Notes: generated by a model from the letters alone, not told the origin. A stretch of 64,000 nt of DNA from UBA6109 sp035366835 (GCA_035366835.1 DAOSIS010000006.1:70506-134505); one strand, 5' to 3'; numbered from the stretch's first letter, positions 52,711-61,368 are shown. A program made the numbers and translations.

Positions 52711-53740
52711 AGACAGGACGGTTGCCGGGAAGCCGAAATCCTATGCCGTCGGCACGTTCCGGCCCGGGGATGCGGAGGGGATCGTCCTCCTCTTCCGGGG
52801 CGTCTACGGCGAGCAATACCCCATCCGGCTCTTTTACGATGCGGAGGCCGTCCGGCGCGCGAACGCGGAGGGCCGGTACCATTCGATCGTCGCCCGCGAC
52901 GACGACGGCGCCGTGATCGGCGTGGAACACCTGTACCGTTCGGCTCCGGGTCCGTCGCTCTACGAGGCGGGCGCCGGCCTCGTCCGGAGGGACTGGCGGA
53001 ACCGGGGCCTCAATGTCGCGATGCTGGGCTTCCTCTACGAGGAATTCGTCCCGCAGAAGCGGGAGATCGAGGAGGTCTACGGCGAGGCCGTCTGCAACCA
53101 CCCGTTCATGCAGAAGGTCGTGGAGCGCTTCCGCCACGTCGAGACCGGCATCGAGGTGGCGCTGATGCCCGCCGAGGCCTATGCCAAGGAGGGAAGCGCT
53201 CCCGGACGGGTGGCGGTTTTGGCCGCTTTCCGCTGCTACCAATCCAAGCCGCACCGGATCTACCTGCCCGCCGCCTACGAGCGCGAGCTGCGGACCGTCT
53301 ATGCCCGCCTCGACGACAGGCGCGATCTCGCCCTGTCCGATCTCCCGCCCTCTCCCGGTTCCGCCTCGCAGATCGCGACGGAGGTCTTCGATTTCGCCCG
53401 CGTCGCCCGGATCAGCGTCCGGGACGTCGGCGCCGATTTCCCGGACGCCTTCGCCCGCGTCGAAACGGACGCGACCGCCCGGAAGGCCGTGGTCCTGCAG
53501 GTCATGGTCAGGCTGGCCGACCCCTCAGTCGGCTTCGCCGTCGACGAACTGCGAAGAAGGGGCTATTTTTTCGGCGGCGCCCTGCCGCGCTGGTTCGATG
53601 AAGACGGATTCCTGATGCAGAGGCTGCTCTGTCCGCCCGATTTCGAATCGATTGTCCTGCACTCGGAGTTCGCGAAGGGTCTCCTGGAAACGATCAGACG
53701 GGACTGGAGCCGGGCGGTTGCGGAACCGGCGGGACGCTGA
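52697..53740 (+). CDS. GNAT-family acetyltransferase with extra C-terminal domain
   Basis: A 347-aa protein. The N-terminal half (about residues 15-165) is a GNAT domain: VIGVEHLYRSAPGPSLYEAGAGLVRRDWRNRGL has the acetyl-CoA-binding R/Q-x-x-G/A-like pattern. The second half (about 180-335) resembles the end of the RsbW-like fusion protein three genes upstream, including a LPRWFDEDGFLMQRLL-type segment. The ATG at 52697 is 10 bases after AAAGGAG, and a GTG three codons upstream is an alternative. Last gene of the operon. Confidence 0.7.
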   Translation: MKNDEDRTVAGKPKSYAVGTFRPGDAEGIVLLFRGVYGEQYPIRLFYDAEAVRRANAEGRYHSIVARDDDGAVIGVEHLYRSAPGPSLYEAGAGLVRRDWRNRGLNVAMLGFLYEEFVPQKREIEEVYGEAVCNHPFMQKVVERFRHVETGIEVALMPAEAYAKEGSAPGRVAVLAAFRCYQSKPHRIYLPAAYERELRTVYARLDDRRDLALSDLPPSPGSASQIATEVFDFARVARISVRDVGADFPDAFARVETDATARKAVVLQVMVRLADPSVGFAVDELRRRGYFFGGALPRWFDEDGFLMQRLLCPPDFESIVLHSEFAKGLLETIRRDWSRAVAEPAGR

Positions 53741-53781
53741 CGGAGGGCGCCGCCAGGTGCGCCTCCGCTGGTTTGAACCGG

Positions 53782-53901
53782 CGATTGAAGCTCCCGGAGC
53801 AAGCTCCGGAGAAGCTTCGATCCCCAAGGAAGGGATCTTGAGCATCCTTCGCTCGCACCCCCCGCGGCAAGCCGCGGGGAATGCGCCCGCTGCCGGATTC
53901 A
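53782..53901. repeat. Dispersed repeat, full copy A
   Basis: This 120-base element lies between convergent genes. It aligns with copy B (56648-56755): gattgaagct, ccggag hairpin, cttcgatcccca, ggaagggatcttga, atc-ttcgctcg, ccgcggcaagccgcgggg hairpin, and a right end gctgccggattca. The final TCA is the TGA stop of the anti-sigma kinase gene on the minus strand. It has two hairpins, CCGGAG-caag-CTCCGG and CCCCGCGGC-ttg-CCGCGGGG. A third, partial copy is at 21968-22016. Confidence 0.75.
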
Positions 53902-54330
53902 CGCCGGCGGCGGATTTCTGTTCACGACCAGCGTGAGGACGTTCTTCCCCTCTTCCCGCCGGTAATGCACCTCGTTCGCCAGCTTCCTGACGAGATAGAT
54001 CCCCAGCCCCCCGACGGTCCGGTCCTCGAGGGGCGCGTCGAGGTCCGGATCGCCTTTCTCGAGCGGATTGAAGGGGATGCCGGCGTCCAGGACGGAGATC
54101 CGGAGCCCTTCTTCACCGGCGGGACCGCAGGCGACCTCGATCTCTCCCTCAGCCCCGGCCGGGTAGGCGTAGTGGATGACGTTAACGATCACCTCCTCGA
54201 GGACCAGCTCCAGCTCGCCGAGCCGCCCCGGCGGGAAATGCAGCCCGCGCGCGCATTCCAGCACGGCCTCCGTGAGGGGCCGGAACGACTCCATCCTCGC
54301 CTTCATCCGCAGCGTCGTCGATGTCGACAT
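53899..54330 (-). CDS. RsbW-like anti-sigma factor kinase
   Basis: A 143-aa histidine kinase-like ATPase of the RsbW/SpoIIAB type. It has an N-box with the needed Asn (LELVLEEVIVNVIHYAY), the DAGIPF glycine box and the GGLGIYLVRKLANEV lid region. Such proteins hold a sigma factor or another target and phosphorylate an STAS antagonist. The STAS gene is next upstream (3 bases away), then the PP2C phosphatase. Its stop codon lies in the repeat at 53782-53901. No sigma-factor gene is in the module. Confidence 0.9.
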   Translation of the reverse strand: MSTSTTLRMKARMESFRPLTEAVLECARGLHFPPGRLGELELVLEEVIVNVIHYAYPAGAEGEIEVACGPAGEEGLRISVLDAGIPFNPLEKGDPDLDAPLEDRTVGGLGIYLVRKLANEVHYRREEGKNVLTLVVNRNPPPA

Positions 54331-54333
54331 GCT

Positions 54334-54666
54334 TCAAACCTGGCGGCAGGCCTCTTCCGGCGTATCGAAGATCTTGAACAACGAAGCGAAGCCCGAGATC
54401 GAAATCACTTCCTTGACCGGCCCCTGCAGGGCCGCGAAAGCGAGTGCGCCGTTTTTCGGCTTGAGCATTTTCGCCGCAGCGAGGATGCAGCGCAGACCGG
54501 CGCTGCTGATGTAGTCCACCGCCTGGAGGTCGAGGACAAGTCGCGTCTCCCCTTCGCCGATCAGGCCGGTCAGGACCTTTTCGAATTCCGGCGCCGTTAC
54601 GGTATCGATCCTCCCGACCGGCGACACGACGGTCACCCCGTTTTCCTTCCGCATCTTGACGTCCAT
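54334..54666 (-). CDS. STAS-domain anti-sigma factor antagonist
   Basis: A 110-aa STAS protein of the RsbV/SpoIIAA type. The phosphorylatable Ser lies in LDLQAVDYISSAGLRCILAAAK (about residues 43-64). It is dephosphorylated by the upstream PP2C phosphatase and phosphorylated by the RsbW-like kinase three bases downstream, forming a partner switch. The order PP2C, STAS, kinase on one strand is typical. Confidence 0.92.
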   Translation of the reverse strand: MDVKMRKENGVTVVSPVGRIDTVTAPEFEKVLTGLIGEGETRLVLDLQAVDYISSAGLRCILAAAKMLKPKNGALAFAALQGPVKEVISISGFASLFKIFDTPEEACRQV

Positions 54667-54693
54667 AGTCGTTCCCCTCTCCGATTGGATATG

Positions 54694-56778
54694 TCACCGG
54701 TCACGGCGGCGGGAATCGCCGTCCGCGCCCTGATAGACGACCGACAGAAGCGTGATGTCGTCGTACTGCGGCGCATCTCCGGCGAAAGACCGCACGTCGG
54801 CCACAACCGCGTCGACAAGGGAAGCCGTCCCGCCTGCCGCGTGGACCGCGGCGACACGCCTCAGACGCGCCTCCCCATAAAATTCCCGGTTCCCGTTCTG
54901 GGCCTCCGTCACGCCATCCGTGTATAACAAAAGATTGTCTCCCGGCGCGAGCACAATTTCCGTCGTCCTGTAGGTCACGCCCTCCAGTGCGCCGAGGAGG
55001 AAGCCCTGGCCGATCACGAGCGGTTCGGGGTCCTTCCCCGCACGGATCAGCAGCGGCGCCGGATGGCCCGCGGCGGTGCAGGAAAGCCGCCCCGACTTCA
55101 GGTCGAGGACTCCGCAGAAGATCGTGACGAACATGGACGTCTCGTTCTCCCGGCAGAGTTCGCCGTTGACGGCCTCGAGGAGGGCGGACGGCGCCAGGTC
55201 GCGGTCCGCCATGCCCTTCATCAGGGTCTTGGTCACGGCCATGAAGAGCGCCGCCGGAACGCCCTTGCCGGAGACGTCTCCGATGGAAAAGAAGAGGTGA
55301 TCCCCGTCGAGGAGGAAGAAATCGTACAGGTCGCCGCCGACTTCCCTGGCCGGAATGAGCGTGGCGTAGATATCCATCTCCCTGCGTTCCGGGAAGGGGG
55401 GAAATTTCTTCGGCAGGAAGCTCATCTGGATGGCGCGGGCGATCTTCAGCTCGCTTTCGATGCGCTCCTTGGCCGCCGTCGTTTCCGCCAGGTTGCTGAT
55501 GTACTCCTTCAGGGCGCCCTTCATGTTTTCGAAGGAGCGGGAGAGTTCTCCCACCTCGTCCCGGGAGCGGATCTCCGGCAGCGCTACGTCCAGGTTGCCC
55601 CTGGCGATTTCCGCCGCCTTCTCCGTCAGGGTGCGCAGGGGCCGCGTGATCGTCCCGGAGATGACCACGATCACGATGAGCAGCACCAGGAATCCCACGC
55701 CGCCGATCATCAGGATCACGCGGTTCAGCTCGAAGATGTTCCCGAAGAGCTCCGCCTCGGGAAAGACGAGGCCGATGGACCAGCCGATGGAGGGAAGCGG
55801 CGCATAGAACATCCACGAATCCCTGCCGAAGGCGCTGCCCGTGAGGGGAACGAAGTCCTTCCCCGCCCATACCATGTGGCGGCCGATGCGCCGGAGCTCC
55901 TCGTCCTGCGTGGCGTCGGCGAGGCTGAAGACGCTCTCGCGCATGATGAATTCCTTGCGGGGATGGGTGACGAAGACGCCGTTGCGCGAAATGAGAAAGG
56001 AATAGCCCTGCCTCTGGGGCATGAGCCTGCTGACGATGTCCTGCAGCCAGTCGAGGGAGACGTCCACGCGGACGATCCCGGCAAGCCCACGCTCCCCCGC
56101 GGCCGTCCGGTAAAAGGGCACGGAAAAAGTCGCGACCAGGTCTCCGCCCTCTCCTTCATGGACGTACGGTTCGCTCCAGAGGGAGCGATCGAGCTCCCGG
56201 GGGATCTGGTACCAGTCCTTGGTGAAGTAGTCGTATTCCGCGCCGCCGATGAGGATCCGCTTCAACCCTTCCGGACCGCGATGGATGTACGGGGCGTAAT
56301 ACCGCGACCGGCCGTCGAAGGCCCTCGGCTCGAAGGCGACGGCCACGCCGAAAATCTCCGGGTTGGCCTGCAGGAGCCCCTCCATCTGCCGGATCATGAC
56401 GGCGGCCGTCCGCCCCTCGCCCGACAGGTCCCGCGCCAGGAAAGCGGCGACTTTCTCGATGCCGCCGAGGACGTTGTCGATCTTTCCCAGCGTCACCATG
56501 GTCACACCGAGGGCGTCCTTCTTCACGTCGGCGAGGATTTCCTTGCGCAGCGTGACGTAGCTGTACAGGAACGCCACGAGATAGATGACCGCGGTGCTGG
56601 TCAGGATGAACAGGGCCAGTTTGAAGGCAAGCCCTCCCCCGAGCCGGGATTGAAGCTCTCCGGAGAATCTTCGATCCCCAGGGAAGGGATCTTGAACATC
56701 ATTCGCTCGTTTATCCTGCGGCGAGCCGCGGGGAGTGCGCTCGCTGCCGGATTCAGGGCTTCGCGGGGCCAAAGACAT
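54694..56778 (-). CDS. Cache-HAMP-PP2C (SpoIIE-type) phosphatase
   Basis: A 694-aa membrane phosphatase. Helix at about residues 52-75, double-Cache sensing domain (about 85-325), second helix (about 333-357), HAMP (about 358-410), coiled coil, then a SpoIIE-type PP2C domain (about 445-685) with EVGGDLYDFFLLDGDHLFFSIGDVSGKGVPAALFMA. It would dephosphorylate the STAS protein encoded next, when an external ligand binds Cache. The first ~45 residues are unusual, being encoded by repeat B. The ATG at 56778 has a GGAG six bases before it and lies inside the end of the binding-protein gene. Confidence 0.88.
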   Translation of the reverse strand: MSLAPRSPESGSERTPRGSPQDKRANDVQDPFPGDRRFSGELQSRLGGGLAFKLALFILTSTAVIYLVAFLYSYVTLRKEILADVKKDALGVTMVTLGKIDNVLGGIEKVAAFLARDLSGEGRTAAVMIRQMEGLLQANPEIFGVAVAFEPRAFDGRSRYYAPYIHRGPEGLKRILIGGAEYDYFTKDWYQIPRELDRSLWSEPYVHEGEGGDLVATFSVPFYRTAAGERGLAGIVRVDVSLDWLQDIVSRLMPQRQGYSFLISRNGVFVTHPRKEFIMRESVFSLADATQDEELRRIGRHMVWAGKDFVPLTGSAFGRDSWMFYAPLPSIGWSIGLVFPEAELFGNIFELNRVILMIGGVGFLVLLIVIVVISGTITRPLRTLTEKAAEIARGNLDVALPEIRSRDEVGELSRSFENMKGALKEYISNLAETTAAKERIESELKIARAIQMSFLPKKFPPFPERREMDIYATLIPAREVGGDLYDFFLLDGDHLFFSIGDVSGKGVPAALFMAVTKTLMKGMADRDLAPSALLEAVNGELCRENETSMFVTIFCGVLDLKSGRLSCTAAGHPAPLLIRAGKDPEPLVIGQGFLLGALEGVTYRTTEIVLAPGDNLLLYTDGVTEAQNGNREFYGEARLRRVAAVHAAGGTASLVDAVVADVRSFAGDAPQYDDITLLSVVYQGADGDSRRRDR
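56648..56755. repeat. Dispersed repeat, copy B, inside the start of the PP2C gene
   Basis: This 108-base copy matches copy A except that part of the first hairpin is missing and a few bases differ. Its right end, gctgccggattca, gives the TGA stop of the NMT1-like binding-protein gene. At the same time the whole element is read through as the first ~43 codons of the PP2C phosphatase in another frame. So one repeat makes the end of one gene and the start of the next. Confidence 0.75.
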
Positions 56779-57787
56779 AAAATTCTCCGTAGGACGGAAC
56801 GCCGCCGGTCAGGCCGGCGCGATGCAGTTCCTCCGCCACGGTCAGGAAATCCTGCCGCGGCAGCACGCCCATGGGGACCGAAGGGTCCTTCGGCCCGATC
56901 AGATCCCGCATCCGGGCCAGCATCCACCGCTGGTGAGGACGGTTCGTCGCCACGTTCGCCTTCCGGACGTACGCCATGACGATATCCAGGGCCTCTTCGG
57001 GACGGTCGAAGGCGTACTGCCAGCCCTCCAGGGAAGCGCGGACGAAAGCGTCGCAGAGGGCCCGGTCCCTCCGGAATGTTTCTTCCAGGACATAGATCCC
57101 GTCTTCAGGGAAATTCAGGCCGTGGCGGTCGAGAAAGAAGGTGGTCAGATCCTCCTCGTTCAGGCCGGAATTGAGGATGGTGTAGTATTCGTTGTACCAC
57201 ATGGCGGAGGCGGCATCGACGCCGCCGCGCAGGAAGAGATTTACCGTTTCGCCCTGCACCACGGGCTTCACCGCAATGCCGTACTTGCGGAAGAAGGCCA
57301 GCGGCTGGACCTGAAAGCTCGTCCAGAGGCTGACCTTGCGGCCCTGCAGGTCCCGGGGCGCCGCGATGCCGCTGCCCGCCTTCGCCACGAGCAGAAACCC
57401 CGAACGCTGCATCAGCTGGCCGATGTTGATCAGGCGGACGCCCTTGTCACGGACCTGGACCGCCTCGGAGAGGAACAGGGTGACGAAATCGGCCTGCCTC
57501 GCCGCAAGTGCCGCGCCGGCGGGGCGGTCGGGACCGCCGCGGAGAACCGTCACGTCGATGCCGTATTTCCGGTACAGCCCCTTTTCGTAGGCCGTGTAGA
57601 AGCCGGCAAACTGCGCCTGGGGACGCCACTGCGGCAGGAAAGTCGCCGTTTTCAACGCCTGAGCGCAGAAGCCGCTGGTCGCTACGAGCAGGAGCGAGAC
57701 GGCCACGGCCACGAACAGAACCCAATAAAAGGGGAGAGGGAAGCGGTGCGCCGGATCGCTTCGAAGGCGTTTCACGGAAGGATGCAT
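56753..57787 (-). CDS. NMT1/THI5-like ABC substrate-binding protein
   Basis: A 344-aa exported protein (signal peptide about residues 1-40, with a long positively charged start). KTATFLPQWRPQAQFAGFYTAYEKGLYRKYGIDVTVLRGG is the family N-terminus, and GVRLINIGQLMQRSGF and RDLQGRKVSLW follow. The family binds pyrimidine precursors, sulfonates or similar. No ABC permease/ATPase genes lie nearby. Its position just before the PP2C Cache phosphatase suggests it could instead deliver a ligand to that sensor. The stop overlaps the start of the PP2C gene by 26 bases, and its stop codon is in repeat B. Confidence 0.85.
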   Translation of the reverse strand: MHPSVKRLRSDPAHRFPLPFYWVLFVAVAVSLLLVATSGFCAQALKTATFLPQWRPQAQFAGFYTAYEKGLYRKYGIDVTVLRGGPDRPAGAALAARQADFVTLFLSEAVQVRDKGVRLINIGQLMQRSGFLLVAKAGSGIAAPRDLQGRKVSLWTSFQVQPLAFFRKYGIAVKPVVQGETVNLFLRGGVDAASAMWYNEYYTILNSGLNEEDLTTFFLDRHGLNFPEDGIYVLEETFRRDRALCDAFVRASLEGWQYAFDRPEEALDIVMAYVRKANVATNRPHQRWMLARMRDLIGPKDPSVPMGVLPRQDFLTVAEELHRAGLTGGVPSYGEFYVFGPAKP

Positions 57788-57990
57788 TTTTTCTTCCCGG
57801 GCCGACTCCGTTGAAATGGCCCGATGCCGGCGTCGCACCCGCCCGTTTCGCCGGCACCGTTGGCTGCCGGGACGCTATCCCAGATCCGGCAGCGTGTCAA
57901 CCTTGCCGGTAAATTGGCTGCGATGAAAACGGATCTGCAGGTCAACTTCGCAAAAGAGGGGTTTGCGGGGTATTCGCCGGGCGCACCGAC

Positions 57991-58833
57991 CTATGCTTCC
58001 TGAACGTCCTTGCGGGGAAGATTTCCCGGGACCTCGCAGGAGGTCTTGAGGCGGTCGAGTTCGGCGCGCAGGGCCTTGTTCTCGTCCCGGACCTGCGTCA
58101 AGAGATCGTTGAGTTTCTTTTGATCTTCCTCGATCCGGGCGATCCTTGCCTCGGCCGTGACCGGCTTGGCGAAGGAACGAATGTCGAGACGCAGCGCTGT
58201 CGTGGAATAGGGCGCTCCGGGTTCCAGGACCCGGGCTGCAAGGGTGAGATCCTCGGATATCTTGAATTCCGCCACGGCACGACCCTGGCCTGAATCCCCG
58301 GGCGGGGGCGGGCCCGTGGGATCATGAGGGCCAAGCGGCTGCAATGGCCCGCCCTCCCCCGAAGAGAGCCCGGAAGCGACCGTGAAAACTTCCGCGTCCT
58401 TGACCCGGAACACCCTCTGCGGAATGCCCAGGATGCGCGCCAGGGATTCCGTCTGGGATTCCTGCGGCCGCGACCGGTCCTCTTCCCATGATCGGATCAC
58501 CTCGGCCGCAACGCCGAGCCGCGCGGCGAGGTCGTCGACGGAAACCTTCAGGAATTCGCGGCGGCGTTTGATTGCCTCGCCGATCGCAAAGCCTTCGCGC
58601 CATCTTTTTCCCTTGCCGCGGATGAGCCAATCCAGGCTGACGCCGCAGCCCTCCGAAATCTCCATCAGCCATTCGAAAGGAATGGCGCCTCTTCTTTTTG
58701 CGCCCGCGAAGGTCCCCGGTTTGATGTTCAAGTAATTGGCGCACTCAACATAACTTTTCCACTCGGTGACTTGGCGTATTCTTTCCCAGGTCGTGTTGAA
58801 ATCAATCAACAGGCGGTCGGCGAGAAGGGTCAT
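57991..58833 (-). CDS. Phage CI-like repressor with two DNA-binding domains and coiled coil
   Basis: A 280-aa regulator. The first ~70 residues resemble the phage CI repressor N-terminal domain (WKSYVECANYLNIKPGTFAGAKRRGAIPFEWLMEIS), and about residues 80-140 form a second helix-turn-helix of the XRE type (GEAIKRRREFLKVSVDDLAARLGV). A Pro/Gly-rich linker and a coiled coil (about 230-262) follow. No LexA-type peptidase domain is seen. The divergent Ner-like gene and operator-like spacer suggest a phage-type switch, but no other phage genes are near. Confidence 0.75.
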   Translation of the reverse strand: MTLLADRLLIDFNTTWERIRQVTEWKSYVECANYLNIKPGTFAGAKRRGAIPFEWLMEISEGCGVSLDWLIRGKGKRWREGFAIGEAIKRRREFLKVSVDDLAARLGVAAEVIRSWEEDRSRPQESQTESLARILGIPQRVFRVKDAEVFTVASGLSSGEGGPLQPLGPHDPTGPPPPGDSGQGRAVAEFKISEDLTLAARVLEPGAPYSTTALRLDIRSFAKPVTAEARIARIEEDQKKLNDLLTQVRDENKALRAELDRLKTSCEVPGNLPRKDVQEA

Positions 58834-58976
58834 TTCAGCTCTTTCTTAAAGAGAATGCGTTTGATCGAAAAAATGTCTCCCGCGCACAATAAGCGTTACG
58901 AAACTTTTCCTTGACAAAATTAGTATTATATATACTATGGCTTTACCTAACGAACCATCCCAAGAGGTCTGCCGCC
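58834..58976 (+). promoter_or_regulatory. Divergent control region of the CI/Ner-like pair
   Basis: Contains a plus-strand TTGACA (58911-58916) and a TATACT/TACTAT region (58931-58938), spacers 14-16. A near-palindrome of AGTAT-tatat-ATACT type (58922-58936) covers the -10, an operator candidate. TTGTCA, a minus-strand -35, overlaps the plus-strand -35 box, so the two promoters may compete. This is the layout of a phage lysis-lysogeny switch. Confidence 0.5.
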
Positions 58977-59231
58977 ATGACCCCGGGACAGATAAAGGGC
59001 GCCCTCAGCGACAACGGCTACACCCAGAAGTCGTTGGCCAGGGAGATCAGACGCTCGGAAAATTCCGTATCCAGGACGATCCACAGGCAAATGGTTTCGG
59101 ACTACGTGATGCGGGCAATCGCCGAGCGGATCGGAAAGCCGCCCCAAGAGGTATTCCCGGAATACTATCTTCAGCCGCCGAAAAGAAGCACATCCAAGGT
59201 CATCAAATCTCGAAAGGGCGTCCCGCGTTAG
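58977..59231 (+). CDS. Ner/Cro-like DNA-binding protein
   Basis: An 84-aa protein with one helix-turn-helix (TQKSLAREIRRSENSVSRTIHRQMVS) like phage Ner or Cro. The C-terminal tail is basic (KRSTSKVIKSRKG). The ATG at 58977 follows AAGAGG; an upstream TTG in the same frame is in fact the promoter -35. It is divergent from the CI-like gene across a short operator region. The pair lacks any phage structural or recombination genes, so it is a domesticated or stranded switch. Confidence 0.8.
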   Translation: MTPGQIKGALSDNGYTQKSLAREIRRSENSVSRTIHRQMVSDYVMRAIAERIGKPPQEVFPEYYLQPPKRSTSKVIKSRKGVPR

Positions 59232-59304
59232 GGTGATTAATAACCCTTAGTGCGGGACAAGTCAATGACAAAACGACAAAACTGCTCCGTCGTCGATCAT
59301 CCGC
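59222..59304 (+). other. Spacer with weak hairpin
   Basis: AGGGT-gattaata-ACCCT (about 59229-59245) folds into a weak hairpin just after the Ner-like stop. No U tract. The REC-GGDEF gene starts at 59305, so the two may be co-transcribed. Confidence 0.25.
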
Positions 59305-61239
59305 ATGGATAAGACATTGCGCATCCTCATGCTGGAGGACAACCCGTGCGATGCCGAGCTCGTTCAGATGGAATTAAAGAGTGCCGGGTTCTCTTTTACA
59401 GAGAAAGTCGTGATGACGGAAAAAGATTTCCTGCTGGCGCTTCGGGATTTCTTTCCCGACCTGATCCTTTCCGACTACGATCTCCCCCAGTACACCGGCG
59501 CGTTGGCCCTGGCCGAGGCGAAAAGGCTCTGTCCCGATGTCCCCTTCATCCTGGTGACCGGCGCCGTCAGCGACGAAAAGGCAAGTGAAATCCTGACGGG
59601 CGGCGCCGCGGATTACGTCATGAAGAAGGACCTGAACAGGCTCGTTCCGGCGGTGCGGAGGGCGCTTGCAGAGACGAAGGCAGGGCAGGAAGGCGGAAAG
59701 GCCGGAGAGGCCTGTGGGGACCAAGGATGCCCGGAGGTCGAGGCCGGGGAAAAAACAGAGAGGCCGCAGGCGGAGGGAACGGGTTGCAGAAAGACGGAAG
59801 AGGCGCTAAGCCGGAGCCGCAGGATCGCCGAGCGGCTGGCCGGGGAAATGGCCGTGATCGCCGAAATCGGGCGGCTGATCAGCTCCACCCTGGACATCGA
59901 CGAGGTCTACGGCCGGTTTGTCACCGAAACCCGAAAACTCATCCCCTTCGACAGGCTCAATGTCTACCTCAACGATCCGTCCCGAAACGCCGTACACATC
60001 GCCTATGTTTTCGGACCGGACATCCCCGGTCGGAGGCCGGGAGACTCCTTCCCCCTGGCGGGGTCGACAAATGAGATCCTCGTGCACAGGAGGGCCGGCC
60101 TGATCCTTGGTGCCGGGAGCGTGGAGGGGATCGTCCGCCGCCATCCCCATCGCTTTCCCAGTTTTCGGGCGGGAATGCGGTCGTTCATGAGCGTGCCGCT
60201 GATCTCCCGGAACGACGTCATCGGGGCCCTGCACTTTCGCGCGAAAAAACCGGACGCCTACGACAACCAGGATCTCCGCCTGGCGGAAAGGATCGGTGCC
60301 CAGATCGCCGGAGCCATCGCCAATGCCCGGCTTTTCAGCAACCTCAAGGAATCGGAAAGATCCCTGCGGGAGAGCGAGATGCGGTTCCGTGCCATATTCG
60401 AGCAGGCGGCGGTCGGGGTTGCGGAGATCGACATCGGGACGGGCCGTTACCTTGCGGTCAACCGGCGCCTCTGCGAACTGCTCGGCAGGACGGAAGGAGA
60501 GATGCTGGCAACCACCTTCCAGGCGATCACGCACCCCGATGACCGCCATGTTCATGAAGAGAAGATCGCCCAACTGGACGCTGGAAAGATCGGGAACTTC
60601 ACGCTGGAGAAGCGCTACCTCCGGAAGGACGGGAAGGTCATCTGGGCGAACCTCACGATATCCTCCCTCTGGAAGCCGGGAGAAGCGTCCGGCCGCAACC
60701 TCATCATCGTGGAGGACATCTCCGAGCGCAAGCGTCTGGACTCGGAGATGCGGGAGATGTTCCTGAGGGACCAGTTGACGGAATTGTACAACCGGCGCGG
60801 ATTCATCAATCTCGCGGAACATCAGCTCAAGAGCGCGGCAAGGACAAAGAGGTGGCTCCAGCTTACGTTCGCCGACGTCGACGGCCTGAAATGGATCAAC
60901 GACAACCTGGGCCACCCGGAAGGGGACAGGATCCTGATCGACGCGGCCAACATTCTTCGGCGGACGTTCCGGGAATCGGACATCATCGCACGCCTGGGAG
61001 GGGACGAGTTCGCCATCCTCGCCGTCAACACGAACGGCTACGATCCCGAAGCCTTTTCGGCGCGCCTTCAGGGGAGCATCGATGAATACTATGCCGGCAA
61101 GCCCGGCCGATGCAGGCTCGCCATGAGCTGGGGAACCGCCGTCTACGACCCGGAATCGCCCGTCTCCCTGGACGGGCTGATGTCGGCGGCCGACGGATTG
61201 ATGTATCTTCAGAAGAGAACCAAGGCCAACAGGAGATAG
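59305..61239 (+). CDS. REC-GAF-PAS-GGDEF diguanylate cyclase
   Basis: A 644-aa cytoplasmic signalling protein. Receiver (about residues 5-125, phospho-Asp57 in LILSDYDLPQ), Glu/Gly-rich linker (126-160), GAF (about 175-345), PAS with PAC end (about 360-478, ending IIVEDISERKRL), then GGDEF (about 480-640) with an intact RLGGDEFAIL, so it should make cyclic di-GMP. The inhibitory RxxD site was not clear. It follows the Ner-like gene by 73 bases and could be controlled by that switch. The kinase for its receiver is not adjacent. Confidence 0.93.
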   Translation: MDKTLRILMLEDNPCDAELVQMELKSAGFSFTEKVVMTEKDFLLALRDFFPDLILSDYDLPQYTGALALAEAKRLCPDVPFILVTGAVSDEKASEILTGGAADYVMKKDLNRLVPAVRRALAETKAGQEGGKAGEACGDQGCPEVEAGEKTERPQAEGTGCRKTEEALSRSRRIAERLAGEMAVIAEIGRLISSTLDIDEVYGRFVTETRKLIPFDRLNVYLNDPSRNAVHIAYVFGPDIPGRRPGDSFPLAGSTNEILVHRRAGLILGAGSVEGIVRRHPHRFPSFRAGMRSFMSVPLISRNDVIGALHFRAKKPDAYDNQDLRLAERIGAQIAGAIANARLFSNLKESERSLRESEMRFRAIFEQAAVGVAEIDIGTGRYLAVNRRLCELLGRTEGEMLATTFQAITHPDDRHVHEEKIAQLDAGKIGNFTLEKRYLRKDGKVIWANLTISSLWKPGEASGRNLIIVEDISERKRLDSEMREMFLRDQLTELYNRRGFINLAEHQLKSAARTKRWLQLTFADVDGLKWINDNLGHPEGDRILIDAANILRRTFRESDIIARLGGDEFAILAVNTNGYDPEAFSARLQGSIDEYYAGKPGRCRLAMSWGTAVYDPESPVSLDGLMSAADGLMYLQKRTKANRR

Positions 61240-61368
61240 GAATCCCCGGGGTCCACGGGCACGAAGACCGAGACGCCCTGCTTCGGGAAAAACAGGGGCA
61301 GGCCCGTTTCCCCGGCCGACGCCTGCCGCTGGGACGCGGGCGGGACAGAGTCCGTCACCAGGGCAGGA

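Noticed and set aside
57991..59231. Intact prophage around the CI/Ner pair
   Set aside because: No integrase, terminase, capsid or tail genes on either side; neighbours are ordinary chromosomal genes.
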